Part shown: piece by piece, positions 22,199 to 37,562 of the stretch
Numbering within the stretch: the first letter of the stretch is position 1
Layout of the letters: every line of letters begins with the position of its first letter
Assembly: GCA_035772405.1 (NCBI GenBank)
Contig: JAYKKM010000309.1
Span: 1,687,001-1,751,000, forward strand
Length of the DNA: 64,000 nt
DNA from: Chrysogorgia sp. JL179-B06
Taxonomy: Eukaryota; Cnidaria; Anthozoa; Scleralcyonacea; Chrysogorgiidae
Reading direction: 5' to 3'
Notes under the pieces: generated by a model
Database searches by the model: none
What the model was told of the DNA's origin: nothing
Seen by the model: only the letters and a program-made list of their open reading frames with translations
Program-made: the position numbers and the translations under genes

Positions 22199-23486
22199 AT
22201 ACATATATCAATTCAACCAGTAAATCATTGTATTCATTCTCTCTCCATCGGAGTCTTGATGGCTCAATATATATGGTAATATATGGTTAGAGTCACCGGC
22301 AATCAGAAGGTTATAATTTTTTTGAACTGGGAATAATTTTTCTGAGGAGGCTGACGATCGTCCATGTGTTGTATACTGGTATATATTCCATAAACAATAT
22401 GTGTTTAATCCATCCATTATGGAACATGTTAGAATTACAGTAGCTGGCCTAGTGGCCATAACATAACTTATTGTGTATGGGAATAGGCTTGGACGATGCT
22501 GGTCCTAGGCTTGTAATTTAAAATACACTTATATAGGATTATATTGATATTTCGTATGTTGACAGTCATTGTCAGCAGAAATTGATAGGGATTGAACAAG
22601 TACTGTGTCAGCAAGATCAATGTCAACAAGCAAGCTATGTATATCATCCTGAACATTGGTTATACACTGTAAAAAATGATTGGTTGAAATAACCAAAAAA
22701 AAAGGTCATCTGAATGCAACTGAGAGAACCAGTTAAAAATTGATCATAGTAACCAAAACCATATTGTTAGAATAACCAATATTAATTTGGTTAAAATAGA
22801 CCAATTAGTATCGGTTATCCAACCAATAACATTTGGTTATAACCAATTAGGTTTTGGTGAGTACAACAAATAAAAAATGGTCAGTTTAACCAATGATTAT
22901 TGGTCAAGCAGATGCAACTGAGACAACCAATAGACATTGGTTGCCTGTTGCCATTTTAACCAATTTAATATTGGTTGAAACGAAAATGACAGATTTAACC
23001 AGTTTTAACCAGTTTTCTAAATTTTAAAAAGTTATACATAAAAAGTCAAGCAAAAATATGAGAAATAATCCTAACATATTTAATTGCATAGAAATTACCA
23101 TACAACGATTCATTAAATATCCAATAGACATAAGTACACATCAATGCTTAAGGTTGCTTAAAAAGTTTTTGACAGCAAAATGCTACAAGTTACCTAATTT
23201 TTAATGTTATTAATTTAACATCCTAATCGTGCAGCAAAATGTTTATAATTTGGTGTATATACAGTGACATAATTAGCATATTACATGACTGTGACAACTC
23301 ATAAATCCAGACATATACAAGTTGGTATGGGCAATCTAAGCACTATAGAAGCAGCCACAATATATCCTAAATTATCTTTAATTAGCATTGTCACTAAAAG
23401 TGCATTTGAACATGTGGCAAACCTAGTTAGCCTAACTAAGAAAAAATATGAAAGCTGCTAAGTTCTCAAAAGAACTGGATATAATA

Positions 23487-23665
23487 TGAAAAGGAGAAAT
23501 ACGAGAACTTCAATGTGTCGAAAAATACTTAAGAGTATACTATGCGTCCTTCACGTCAGATAAAGAAGGACACATCGTCCGACACATCATCCATGAATAT
23601 ACGTAAGTACTCTTACTTAAGTATTTTTCGATACAGTGAAGTTATTTCTCCTTTGCATATTATAT
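23487..23665. mobile_element. Hairpin MITE inside the TATA element
   Basis: GATATAATATGAAAAGGAGAAAT followed by TCGAAAAATACTTAAGAGTA returns inverted as TACTTAAGTATTTTTCGA and ATTTCTCCTTTGCATATTAT. The interior also contains a short inverted GGACACATC segment. Confidence 0.75.
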
Positions 23666-23804
23666 CTAGTCAGCCTAACCTCCAGGGTCATTTGCTGATG
23701 TTAAACATGTAAAAAATTCTTGACACCAACTGCATGGGAGAAGGATTTTAGCTAATATCCTTCCTGTATTTTATATATATATACCATATATTAGCTAGGT
23801 AGTA

Positions 23805-24345
23805 ATTTGTCACAGATTCAAATGCAATTTTAGGGACATTGCTAATTAAAGATAATTCAGAATCTATTGTGGCTGCTTAGTTAGCCCATAGCAACTTGTA
23901 TTTATATGGATTTATGAGTTGTCACAGAGTTGTTAACTCTTCTATTAACTAAACGGTAAGAGCTAATTAGGACATGACTGCCACATACACAACATGTAAA
24001 TATGTCAGCTATAAGATAAAAATGTAATTTTAACAGTAATTCACAATACTATACCCAATTACAAAGATGACGTTCAAACAGCCTAGAGCAGAATATCTTT
24101 ATTTTCTTTCATCTGTCATGGATGATGATCCCAGGAATTTCTTCCCAAATATGGCACATAAATGTAACTTGTTTGGTATTTTTCATGTTCTCATACGGTA
24201 ATTTCCATTGAATTAAGTCACGAATATCCTGAAATCAAAATTATATGATTGTGTTAGTAAATACTGTAAATGTTTTAAATGTCAATTTTCAAATGCTAAA
24301 GATGGGTTATGTTGAGTGAGTTTAATAACGGTAACTTAAGCATCA
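23805..24345. repeat. Diverged duplicated unit, copy 1
   Basis: Matches 25245-25745 in the same orientation at roughly 75-80%, judged by eye. Shared blocks include GACATTGCTAATTAAAGATA, ATGATGATCCCAGGAA and TTAAATGTCAATTTTCAAA. Confidence 0.75.
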
Positions 24346-24984
24346 TGCATGCTGTGTAGCAAAACGTTTTCATAAATAAATTTAAGCTATAATGTTTCTC
24401 ATGGAGAAGGCAGGAAATAAAATCAGACATAGAATCCATAATCCACTACATACAGTACAAGAGCTGAGTGGCATTCTTGCCACCTGAATAAAAAGTACAT
24501 GCTCGTACTCAGTCTTTTCACCTGCCTAGCAGGTGAAAAGCCTAGGTACGAGGGTGAAAAGCACAAAAATAACCAATTTTTGATCAAAGTAAATGATAGG
24601 TACAAATTTTATTTTATTTGGTTTCACAAAAACAGGGTCGGTCAGATCCGCGCCCCGAACAATTAAATTGGTGTGACCTAATGAGTCAGGACATTATCTG
24701 AGAGAAAATAACACTCATGCAAGAATAAAGTGATGAGTCAATGTTAAATGTATTATAACACTGTTTATCAAATAACATTTTGAAAACTTGCGCACTGATT
24801 GGCTAAGAGCCATGTTTATATAACTGTATGTAAACATGGATTTTTCCCGCCATTTTTATAAAATGGACTGCAAGACGAACCTTTGCTCACAAACAGCTAA
24901 AATGTCGATAAATATGTTCTGTGAGAGCCAACAAGAAAAAAAGCGAGAAGATTGGATGCTTTTCTTCACAGTTAAGAGCGTTTA

Positions 24985-25135
24985 TGTTCAAAAAACATCT
25001 TTCCGTGTTTACATACAGTTATAGAAACACTCGTAAAAGTTTGAGAGAACTCGAAATAGTGTGGAAACACGAGCCCACTAATTTCTCCCAAATTTCTACT
25101 CATGTTTCTATAACTGTATGTAAACACGGAAAATG
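24985..25135. repeat. Inverted repeat with GTTTACATACAGTTATAGAAA arms
   Basis: TTCCGTGTTTACATACAGTT at about 24998 is mirrored by AACTGTATGTAAACACGGAA at about 25115. A third related copy, ATAACTGTATGTAAACATGG, lies at 24820. The plus ORFs that cross it are not recognised. Confidence 0.65.
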
Positions 25136-25244
25136 TTTTCTATTTCTTAAATATAACAGGGCGAGGGCAAATTTCCAGTGTCTTAAGGAAGCTGCTAATT
25201 AATAAAGGCATTTTATCCGTTAGGTAGTCATTTGACTAGGTATA

Positions 25245-25745
25245 GTCATTTAGGTAGTTATTTGAGACAGGTTCAATTCAATTTAAGTGACAGTGCTAAT
25301 TAAAAATAATTTAGGAACTATTGTGGCTAATACTTAGGTAGTATCAGATGTCACAGAGCTGTTAACCCTTCTACTAATTAAATGGCATCTTGAGCTAATT
25401 ATGACTGTCATGTACACAATATGCAAAAATGTAATACATTATACAGTAATTCAAATTTCACAATACATAATAGATACTAACCGATTACAAAGATGACTTT
25501 CACACAGACAAAGCAGAATGTCTTTATTTTCTTTTTTCTGTCATGTATGATGATCCCAGGAACTTCTTCCCATATAAGGCACACACCGTACATGTAACTT
25601 GTTTGGCATTATCATGTTTTCATATGATGACTGGATAGAAAATCCTGGAATCAATATTATATGTTAGTAAATAAATGCTTTAAATGTCAATTTTCAAAAC
25701 GTTAAGAATTTTATTATGTTGAGTGAGTTTAATCATGGTAACTCA
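25245..25745. repeat. Diverged duplicated unit, copy 2
   Basis: Second copy of 23805-24345. Further scattered matches (GAGAAGGCAGGAA; AACACTCATGC...GAGTCAATG) extend the duplication to about 26770, so the duplicated segment is larger than the best-aligned core and has suffered insertions. Confidence 0.75.
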
Positions 25746-26514
25746 AGCAACGTGCAAGCTGTGTACCATTGTATGAAATTTCTGTAAGCATTGATCTTAA
25801 AGTGCCCCTGAGATAACTACAAGATATTGATTCCTGCCATTTGTTATCATGGAAATATAATTGTTCACATTTGCCAGAAAACAAAAAAATGTCTATGGAG
25901 AAGGCAGGAACTTTCTTGCCACATGACAGTGGCGGCACAACGTGGTGTGGGCCCCGGTGAAAGAAACCAGTTTGGGCCCCCTCCCACAAAGTGACAACAT
26001 GTATGCAAGGGGTCCAGAAATTTTTTGAATTTAGGGTCTCTGAAATGACATTTCCTGCGAGAGCACCTTTGAGTAAAATCTAAAGACCACAAATCACTTT
26101 TTTGTAGTGTATCCATTATTTTTAAGAAACTATTATTAATAATAGCACCATTGATAAAAAGTGGCAATTTGCCGGATGGACCCCTCGGCCCAACTTCGTG
26201 GTGCGGTGCACCGTTTGCACACCCGTAGTACCGTCACTGCCACATGAACATAAAATTTATATCTTGTCACCACCATGTAATATCTAATTTATATAAGTAA
26301 CTCAAGTTATTATTTAATACACTTACACCTGGCATATGACCACTGTGATATGACATACATGTATGTATTTATTATATAGATGGGAGTGTTTTACTAATAA
26401 ATATGCAGTGACATATTTTCCATATCCTCAGTAGTGAAGATATCGATCACATGATTAAACATTTTCCCACCTTTTGCATTGAATCTATATAATAAAAAGA
26501 AAATTACAAGATGG

Positions 26515-26635
26515 CTTGAAGATATGAATTTTATCTTCAAGTGGTGTAAACAATAGTTTACTTATTTGCTGCGCTCATTCGTAAAATATTGTTTTCACCA
26601 CTCGAAGATAAAATTCATTTCTTTGCACCACCGTG
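26515..26635. mobile_element. Foldback MITE (GAAGATATGAATTTTATCTTC family), copy 2
   Basis: GGCTTGAAGATATGAATTTT plus ATCTTCAAGTGGTG is inverted at ACCACTCGAAGATAAAATTC. It is the same family as 18043-18168 but with different spacer substitutions. Confidence 0.8.
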
Positions 26636-27484
26636 TAATATCCTGTATATATTTAACTGCTTAAGTTTTGTTTGATAATAAGTAATAACTCAGGGCTTTA
26701 TCTGAGAGAAAATAACACTCATGCTAGATTGAGATGCTGAGTCAATGATACAGTAAATGTATTATAATACTGTATAAACACACATGCATGAATAAACTAC
26801 AAACTGTGCAATACGCCAATAATATTTTCTTGATGTCATCTCATTCATGTTGTATAAAATCATGCACAACAGACTTGTATGGGCCAGTAGAAGCAGTATG
26901 GCTTGCGTGAGAAACATAAACATTTTCTAACCAATTGGGAACTTTGATGTTTGAGTATGATATATAAATAATTTCGAACTATGTTATGCTGATTGTAAAG
27001 TCTTCGTTAAAATCGAATCTCGAAAATATAACAGCTACAGTATCACTATCAGTAAATTGTCAGGCCGAACATTCATACAGCCTACAGGCAAACACAACTA
27101 AAAAATAACCCTCTAAAACAACCATCCAATCATTTGATTACAATAGTGTAATGAAAACAAACAATTGAATAAGAACAGGGAATAAATAAATGCGCATTAT
27201 TTATTAAACAGCTTATTCAATAGCTAGTGCCGACTCAATCAAATGATATACAAATATTACTGATTAAACTGAATGTGAATTACCTTTTAAAATCTGACTG
27301 CAATCCTCGTGACCTCGTCTAAAGCCCACGACTAGGAAAGCAACGAGTCCTTTTGAAAACCATCACAAAATACAGCCAAGAAATTCAAATTAAATATCAA
27401 AATATAACGATCAAACATCACCAAGTTCGCCTTGAAACATTTCGAAATGGCCGCGTGGTGTATTGTATTAACCCATGATTCTTT

Positions 27485-27545
27485 GAGGTCTCACAAGAAT
27501 CGTGGGGAGCGGAGCTAAGACCCTGGGTACGAGGTTGGGGATTCG
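27485..27545. repeat. CTCGTACCCAGGGTC-type transposon end
   Basis: AAGACCCTGGGTACGAGG at 27517-27535 is the inverse of CCTCGTACCCAGGGTCTT at 60843-60860, and a related CCTCGTTCCCAGGGCCTT lies at 47037. The recurrence in three places marks a dispersed repeat terminus of unknown superfamily. Confidence 0.5.
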
Positions 27546-28604
27546 CTTGCGCGTGTCATTCAGCCACACTTTCCGCGTTGTTCGTTTTATGTTCGATTTA
27601 AAGTTTTTATTTTGTTATATTGTATAATTGTATAATTGTATAATTAATTTTCTATTATTGGATACAAATTTTGCGAAAAATGCTAGTTTAACAAAAACCA
27701 AGTGGCTGTAAATCAATTTTAATGGACATCTTTGCGTACAAAGTGGACACAGACCACGTCACATCAAGGTTATTTTCTCGAGATTCAGAAGCTTTACAAG
27801 AACAAAAACCCTAACCATAATCCAAATAAAAACTCTAGTCATAACCCTAAAATAAAATAATAAATGAATACTAACCCTACTTTTAAACTAAATATTTCAA
27901 TGATATATATAAGATTATGTGTCCAATACACAAAGTAGCAGCCCTTTAATGTGCCTAGCAATTTTGTAAAAATACTTCGGGTACCTATATCTAATCGGTG
28001 ACCTATAACACGGATCAGAAATTTTGTTTTAGAGTTAGGATTATCAGAATTAGATTTGCGCTAACTTACACTGTGTTATTTTAGATTAATTAAATATATG
28101 GGATATTCATCGCTAGGGATTATTGAGCAGGGTGAATCATCCCCAGGGATGAATGACAGCTGGAGGTCATGCATCCCTTGGGTTTACTCGTTCCTTGGGG
28201 CCACTGCTGTTCCTAAATATTACTACATATCCCTGCTCATTGAAAAATACACATGTGATTGTTCTTTAGTTAAATGTAAACCAAATGCTATATCAGCTAA
28301 AATTTCTTTATAACCAGTTAAAAATTGGATAACTATAGCTTCAAAACATAAGTAGGTGCAACCAATTTGGTTTTGGCACTTTTATTATAAATTGGTTACT
28401 TTGACCATTTTTTATTAGTTGTAACCAAATTTGTTTGGTTGTTTTGACCAATATAACTCTAAAGCTATAACAATGACCAATTAAAAATCGGTTACGGTAA
28501 CCAATTTATTTAGGTTGTAACTAATACAATTGGTTGTCTTAACAGTTTTAAATTGGTTGCAACCAATTTAAACGGTTATTTTAATCAGTCGTTTTTTTAC
28601 AGTG

Positions 28605-29707
28605 TATATGCGCATGGTGATGTAATTTAGATACTATAGTACACAATGCCATGTATTTTTGCACATACATGGCTTTTGTATTAATAACCATCAAAATATG
28701 GTTCTCCACTAGGCATTTATTATTATATATTATTATTATTATTATTAATAATACAATAATATTTATGGATAGCCCCTTCAATGCTAATTCTGGTAACAAT
28801 GGGGGTCTTGTTTCCTAACAAATTACAGTCAAATATTAACACATATTTATATGTACAATGTAACATTGTACATATTTATATGTACAATGTTACAAAAACT
28901 AATTTTAAATCAAAAGTTGAATAAATCCTGTACATTAACCAATCAGTTACTTGTCCCCACTTAGAAAAGATCAGTTTTCCTTCCCTGCATTGACTCCTAC
29001 CAAGAACATCAATATTATATAAGTTATCCACATTCCACATCCCTGCCAGCTCCACATTGCAGCAGTCTGATGTGGGTAGAGTTATCAACTTACTTTATAT
29101 AATCATACACACCAACAGTCGGGGTAGAATCCCTAATACATGTATAACCCAATCTGAATAGACCCCTAGACATTTTAACCAATTTGATTTTTTAAAGGCG
29201 GACCCATTGCACGATAACGATGCACTTTCTTCCTTCAACAGCCTTTGGTGCCTGTTTATACTAACTACTGAGTTGATTATTTCATGTAGCATTATCAATA
29301 GTGTGAAACAAGGAATTTTTTTCTCAGTGATTGAGGGTAGAAACAGCAGTAGATTTCCCAAATATTTTGCTACTGCACCCACAAATTAAAATGTTTGGCC
29401 TATATAGTTATTTAGTTTGATGTTCTATGAAATAATTAAATTCAGACAACACAAAGCTCTCTATTGACAAATTATCCACTGAAAATCTATTCAGTTTGGC
29501 AAATGAATGGGCTATTATACCTAATAGTGTAGCATCTGGCTGCTATTAATGGCTCAAAATGCAGACAAAAAAAACCAAATTTAACTCACAAATGATTGCA
29601 AATGAGCAGCTGGTACAAAATGCATCTTGCAGGTTGGGAATTTGCAGGTTGGGAATTTGCAGGTTGGGAATACAATTATTTTCTAGACAATCTTTTTTAG
29701 TTCAGCA
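28605..29707. other. No gene; short palindrome and tandem words
   Basis: An ACATATTTATATGTACAATG palindromic duplication lies at 28840-28893. A GCAGGTTGGGAATTT triplet of 15-bp repeats lies at 29627-29672. The ORFs of 60-95 codons here overlap on both strands and are unsupported. Confidence 0.4.
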
Positions 29708-30122
29708 CGGTCTCTTCCTTAAATTAACCATTATCTTTAAGTTAAAAATCGCTCTGAATTGAGGATAATGGTTATTTTAATGGTAATTGTAGGGCTAGAA
29801 CCCAAGCCCAACACAACATCAATCTTAACCCAACCCTAACCCTAAACCGCCGTCTTTGCGAGTTTTCTAACCCTAACCACAAGCCTAGCGAGTTTTCTAA
29901 CCCTAACCCTGCCTACCAAGTTTTACAACACAACTATACCTATCCCGCACCCTACTCTTCCATACTTGGTGTCTGTAAATAAATAAGAGAGATTAAGCAT
30001 GTGGGATTAGTAATTGACTATTAAACGCATGCGTAATTCTTATGATCCATTAGATCAACCATTATCCTTAATACAGAACGATTTGTAACTTAAGGATAAT
30101 AGGTTAATTTAAGGGAGAGACC
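29708..30122. mobile_element. TIR MITE containing telomere-like words
   Basis: CGGTCTCTTCCTTAAATTAA at the left and the inverse TTAATTTAAGGGAGAGACC at the right are imperfect TIRs, about 70 bp long in total and continuing through CCATTATC...GGATAATGG. The core has several CCCTAACCCTAA words (29828-29910). These are degenerate and look like element sequence, not a true telomere. Confidence 0.65.
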
Positions 30123-30183
30123 ATGTTGCATTTAGTTCGGGTTAGTATTTTTGTTAGGATTATGATTGTGGTTATTTAACCAT

Positions 30184-30223
30184 GACGGTACCGTTTCGGC
30201 CTTTTGGGCCTCATCAGTGTAGT
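30184..30223 (-). ncRNA. Hammerhead ribozyme, 3' terminal copy without stem I partner
   Basis: Same ACUACA, CUGAUGAG, stem II, GAAA, stem III and GUC as the complete copy. The sequence after the cleavage point (AUGGUUAAAU) does not pair with ACUACA, so element sequence stops at the cleavage site and genomic flank begins. Confidence 0.85.
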
Positions 30224-30410
30224 GCTGATGAGCAGGATGAAGATAACTGCTATTTACAGTCACCCTTGATGCACACAAAATGTGGGACATCAAAAACCAT
30301 GTCAGAGCGCTCAAACTGCAAGCAGTGAGCGTGCGCACAATGCATAAGCGACAATGGTTTTCATCCTGTAGAGCGCTCAATATGACCCAAAGGTCATAGA
30401 GCGATATCTA

Positions 30411-30456
30411 ACTACAGACGGTACCGTTTCGGCCTTTTGGGCCTCATCAGTGTAGT
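30411..30456 (-). ncRNA. Type I hammerhead ribozyme (complete)
   Basis: Minus strand, 5' to 3': stem I strand ACUACA; core CUGAUGAG; stem II GCC/GGC closed by CAAAA; core CGAAA; short self-complementary stem III (ACGG, UA loop, CCGU); cleavage triplet GUC; second stem I strand UGUAGU. Every conserved core base (CUGAUGA, GAAA, UH) is present. The two stem I strands pair perfectly over 6 bp. Predicted cleavage is between 30417 and 30416. The very short stem III is typical of retrozyme and PLE hammerheads. Confidence 0.9.
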
Positions 30457-30551
30457 GCTGATGAGCAGGATGAAGATAACTGCTATTTACAGTCACCCTT
30501 GATCATCAAAAACCATGTCAGAGCGCTCAAACTGCAAGCAGTGAGCGTGCG

Positions 30552-30668
<117 letters not shown>

Positions 30669-30869
30669 CGTATAAATTTCGTAAATCCAAAATGGCGGCC
30701 ATAATCCAAGATGGTCTGTTCGTTTTGATGTTGCTTCAACTCATAACTTTCTAAATATGGGCCCTAAAAAGTGTAAGATATATAAAAAGGAACTTGGTGT
30801 GAGCTTTAATATAATGTATACAAGTAGTGTATTGTATAAAGAAAAATATTTTAATTTATGAATTTGTGA

Positions 30870-31610
30870 TGAGATAATGGTATATTCATCAGAAATTTTT
30901 GGCAATATTTTGAAATACTTTAGCTGGAACATTGCACAATGCATAGAAATAAAGCCCTTTAAATATAAGCCCTATAAATAAAGCCCTATAATGCAATTTG
31001 GTGTGTAAATTTCACTCTCCTGGCTGAAGGGGTATATTTTACAATTTTTAAAAACATCTTCAATTTTGTTTCCAGAAATAGAAAATGAAGTTTTCACTTT
31101 TTATACAGGTTACAACTTTTAAACTACTTCTCTTAAAATTATATGCTATATATTTGTGTATACATTGTTAGAAATATCTTGTGAACAGGTTTATTTTAAT
31201 GTATAACACATTTATTTTAATGTATAACACATCTCCAACATTAAAGGAGAGAATTTCACTTCAAAATTCTGAAATCAGAAATTGTTGGCAATATGTTGAA
31301 ATATTTTAGCTGGAACCTTGTGCAACATATCAAATTATGTCCTTGTAAAATTCAATTTGCTGTCTAAATTTTAGCGTTGTAGCTAAAGGGAAACATGTTT
31401 AAAATTTGAAAACAACTTCAATGGTTTCCCAAAAATGAAAAATGAAGTTTTTACCTCTTTATTCAGGTCATGTAATGTTTTAATTACCTGTATCTCTCCT
31501 AAAATTATGTACCGAACATTTTTGCAAAAGAGGGTTATTTTAATATATGACAGAATGTTCCAGCATTAAATGAATCGTTTTAACATTTAAATTTCTGATG
31601 ATATCTGTGG
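30870..31610. repeat. Diverged ~330-400-bp tandem repeats
   Basis: ATCAGAAAT...GGCAATATTTTGAAATACT and TTAGCTGGAAC blocks recur at 30885 and 31275. AATGAAGTTTTCAC and CTTAAAATTATATG follow each. A third block (34960-35190) is separated from these by inserted LINEs. Confidence 0.65.
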
Positions 31611-31799
31611 GCTTAACTTAATTGAAAAATTCAAGGCCAACTACCAGACATAAATTACTATCAGTTATATATATTACGGTTAGTCTCACTTTTAACCTCT
31701 CACTAAGCACTCATATTTCGACGAATATTCCGGGTTTTACTTCTTGTATATCACTAGGAGTATGAGAAAGTACCTTACTATGGAATTGACTAATATATG

Positions 31800-32412
31800 A
31801 TTTCATATCAAGTGGTGTGGATTATTGCATCAGTTTTTTGACTACCCAATTGTCAATTAATCAAACTACATAGATTGCAAAATGCTGCTGCATGTCCTTT
31901 TTCTAGAATCTAAATACTGTGGAATTATACCTTTGTTACGTAGTTTGCATTGGATCCCTGTAAAATATCGCATAAAGAACTTTTACTCACGTGTAAGGCC
32001 ATCCATCTTATTAGTCTTAATGAATTTACTAGATATAATCTTCCCTCTAGCAATAGTATGCTACTTAGCACTCCCACCTACATTTAAGACATTAAGGGGA
32101 CAGGGCATTCTGTATGGCAGCTCCAACATTGTGGAACAGTTTGCCTTACTCTGTTAGATGTTGTACATCTGTAGATTGTTTTAAACAGTTAGTTAAGACA
32201 TTTTTATTTCGTCAAGACTTTACATAGCTTCTTTTTTCCAGACATTTTACTATTTAATTTTTATTAGGTTGTGCTAGGATTGTAAATTACTGCAATTTGT
32301 AAATTTTCACATTGAATTTCTAAACTCTTCTAATGCGTATTTGAAAATTGTATGATTGATAAATGCGCAATATAAATTAAATAAATAATAATTATTATTA
32401 TTATTATTATTT
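31800..32412 (+). pseudogene. L2/CR1-like LINE 3' end with (ATT)n tail
   Basis: Readable pieces across frames are LIKLHRLQNAAACPFSRI, a LHWIPVKYRIKNFYS block and an LPSSNSM-like block, then AACATTGTGGAACAG-type 3' coding. It ends GCGCAATATAAATTAAATAA followed by (ATT)n. 'LQNAAAR.....HWLPV.YRI.FK' and a genomic tail of simple ATT repeats are hallmarks of L2-type LINEs. Several stops and frameshifts are present and the 5' portion is missing. The ATT tail appears to have served as target for the next LINE. Confidence 0.8.
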
Positions 32413-34954
<2,542 letters not shown>

Positions 34955-34959
34955 TGCAT

Positions 34960-35190
34960 TCATCAAAAATATTTAGCGAAATTTTGAAATATGCCGGAAC
35001 CTTGCAATTAGGTTTCAAGTTAAAGAGAAATGTTTTTAAAATTTATGAAAATAACTTCCATTTATTTTAAATGGGTAATGAAATATCGACTTTAATTAAT
35101 AACTTTTTAACTACTTCACCTAAAATTATATACTATTATAAACTCTTGTCAAAATAAAAGGTTCATTTTAACATATTAATGTATTTTAGG
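34960..35190. repeat. Third diverged copy of the 30870 repeat
   Basis: ATCAAAAATATTTAGCGAA, TTTTGAAATATGCCGGAACC and CACCTAAAATTATATACTA match the 30870-31610 units. The L2 and Dong-like insertions therefore separated a former tandem array. Confidence 0.55.
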
Positions 35191-36362
35191 GCTAGCATAA
35201 AGGTTGGAATTAGGGTTGGGATTAGTGTTAGAATTAGTGTTAGGATTAGTTATTTATTTATTAGTAATTGATGGACGAAACACCAGTAGACATTCGGATT
35301 GTATTGCAGCTGGTATTGTGTTGTAGCTGGTATTGCACCAGAAAAGTAAACAGTTTGGACTATTTAATTATTTTTTAATAGTTTGTCTTGTGAAACAATG
35401 ATAACCAGCCCATGCAAGGTCCACTGAAAATCTATTCGGATTGGCAAATGAAAGAGTTATTTTGTACATTATAAAAGCATCAAACAGTAAGCGAACGAGG
35501 GGTTGTTGCATACACATATTTCTTGTTCTATTATTATTTTTGTACACAAATTTTCAAAATTACGCGACAATATTTACCGTCAGAGTTTTGCGAACCGTCA
35601 GGCATGTTGCGGATCAGTAGTAGATTCCCTGCCTCATTTTGTACTCTACACAATTTTGTTTATCTTAAATATTTATTAGATATACTTCACACGACACGAC
35701 AGTTCAACACGTCCTCGTCACAAGTCTATAATTCTATAAATTCTTGAATTCTATAATTGCTTCTCGAATAAACCTGTTTCACTTGATATGTGTAAGCTTA
35801 AATGGGCCTCCAAAATGTGCTGGTTATCAATAAGTATGTATCGATCAACTCTCTGACACCCATACCAACTATCAAGATCAAAGAGTAAAGAGTTTGTTAT
35901 TTGCTGGTTTACCAATGACAGTTGCCATGTACTTTCCATTGTTACAACAGTTACTTGGTCTGCACAGACAGATACAAACTTTTCATACTGATTTTTGGCT
36001 AGTTTCATGATTACTATAGCTGTATATGAAGGCAAGCTGTACATGCAGGAGGCAAGCTCGCTCTCTAATCGAGATAGTAATAATAGTCCTGATATTACAG
36101 TACATGAGGCAGGCTAGCCCACATGCCAGACTTGCTAACAAGCACACCATTTGCCAACTGTTACTTGGTCTGTACAGCCAGATACATTTTTGATATTACA
36201 TGAAGCGAGCTGGCCCAATAATAAATGTGCTAAATTTATGAATATGTTTACTGGCTCAAAATGTTGACTTCACAAAGAAATAAAGATTTTTAATTATATT
36301 TCTTTAAGCTGTTTTGCTTATGATGTCTTGCTACTGCCAGCTAAATGGTTTGATTTAAATGC
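35191..36362. other. No gene; telomere-like words and partial duplication
   Basis: Degenerate GGGTTAGGATTAG words occur at 35195-35255. GTTACTTGGTCTG-CACAGACAGATAC at 35950 recurs as GTTACTTGGTCTGTACAGCC at 36160, each followed by a CATGAGGC-type block, indicating a roughly 210-bp diverged duplication. The ORFs are unsupported. Confidence 0.4.
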
Positions 36363-36527
36363 ACTTGTCACTGGAAACCCCAGGTAAGTATGAGAGATTA
36401 GACTTATCAAGAAACAAATCTAAGAAAATGCCCCACCTACAGTATATGGGAAAATAACATCCTAAACCCCACCTACAAGTCACCTTCGGGGTTTCCTTGG
36501 GTGCCGTAGGGGTTTCCAGTGACAAGT
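36363..36527. mobile_element. 165-bp TIR MITE
   Basis: ACTTGTCACTGGAAACCCC at the left and GGGGTTTCCAGTGACAAGT at the right are exact inverse 19-bp ends. Internal CCCCACCTACA words repeat twice. Confidence 0.85.
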
Positions 36528-37320
<793 letters not shown>

Positions 37321-37384
37321 CTATTATTTGCTCTAACTATATGTTGTTGAGCACTCTTTGCATTTCGTAGACCAAAACCTACAC

Positions 37385-37385
<1 letters not shown>

Positions 37386-37461
<76 letters not shown>
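37386..37461. repeat. (TA)n microsatellite at 3' side of PLE 1
   Basis: About 38 TA units between the palindrome's downstream flank and the PLE 1 3' end. Confidence 0.98.
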
Positions 37462-37464
<3 letters not shown>

Positions 37465-37491
37465 AAAATTCAAAGACTCAACAGTTGTGAC

Positions 37492-37562
37492 TAGACATTT
37501 TATTACTAGTTAGTTTCGTGCCACACACAAATGGTGTAGTACTCTTCAGATAAAATGGTCTA
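37492..37562 (-). ncRNA. Type I hammerhead ribozyme of PLE 1
   Basis: Minus strand: stem I CAUUUUAU; core CUGAAGA; an extended stem II starting GU and ending AC, with ACAC/GUGU pairing inside; core GAAA; stem III ACUA/UAGU; H17 = A; second stem I strand AUAAAAUG. Stem I pairs perfectly over 8 bp and can continue past one bulged C (UAGA/UCUA). The closing G-C of stem II is present. Predicted cleavage is at 37504/37503. Confidence 0.85.

Larger units (their letters stand above)
22665..28604. mobile_element. 5.9-kb TIR element with TATA target duplication
   Basis: The left end starts CACTGTAAAAAATGATTGG and the right end is its inverse (CAGTCGTTTTTTTACAGTG). Both are flanked directly by TATA (22661-22664 and 28605-28608). 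Long subterminal regions (22680-23010 and 28320-28590) are packed with TTGGTTA and TAACCAA words in both orientations. No transposase is recognisable inside, so it is probably non-autonomous. Its core contains a diverged duplication and other MITEs. Confidence 0.75.

Noticed and set aside
29828..29930. Interstitial telomere from CCCTAACCCTAA words
   Set aside because: The repeats are few and irregular and lie between the TIRs of a MITE. Similar degenerate words near 27800 and 35200 are also isolated.
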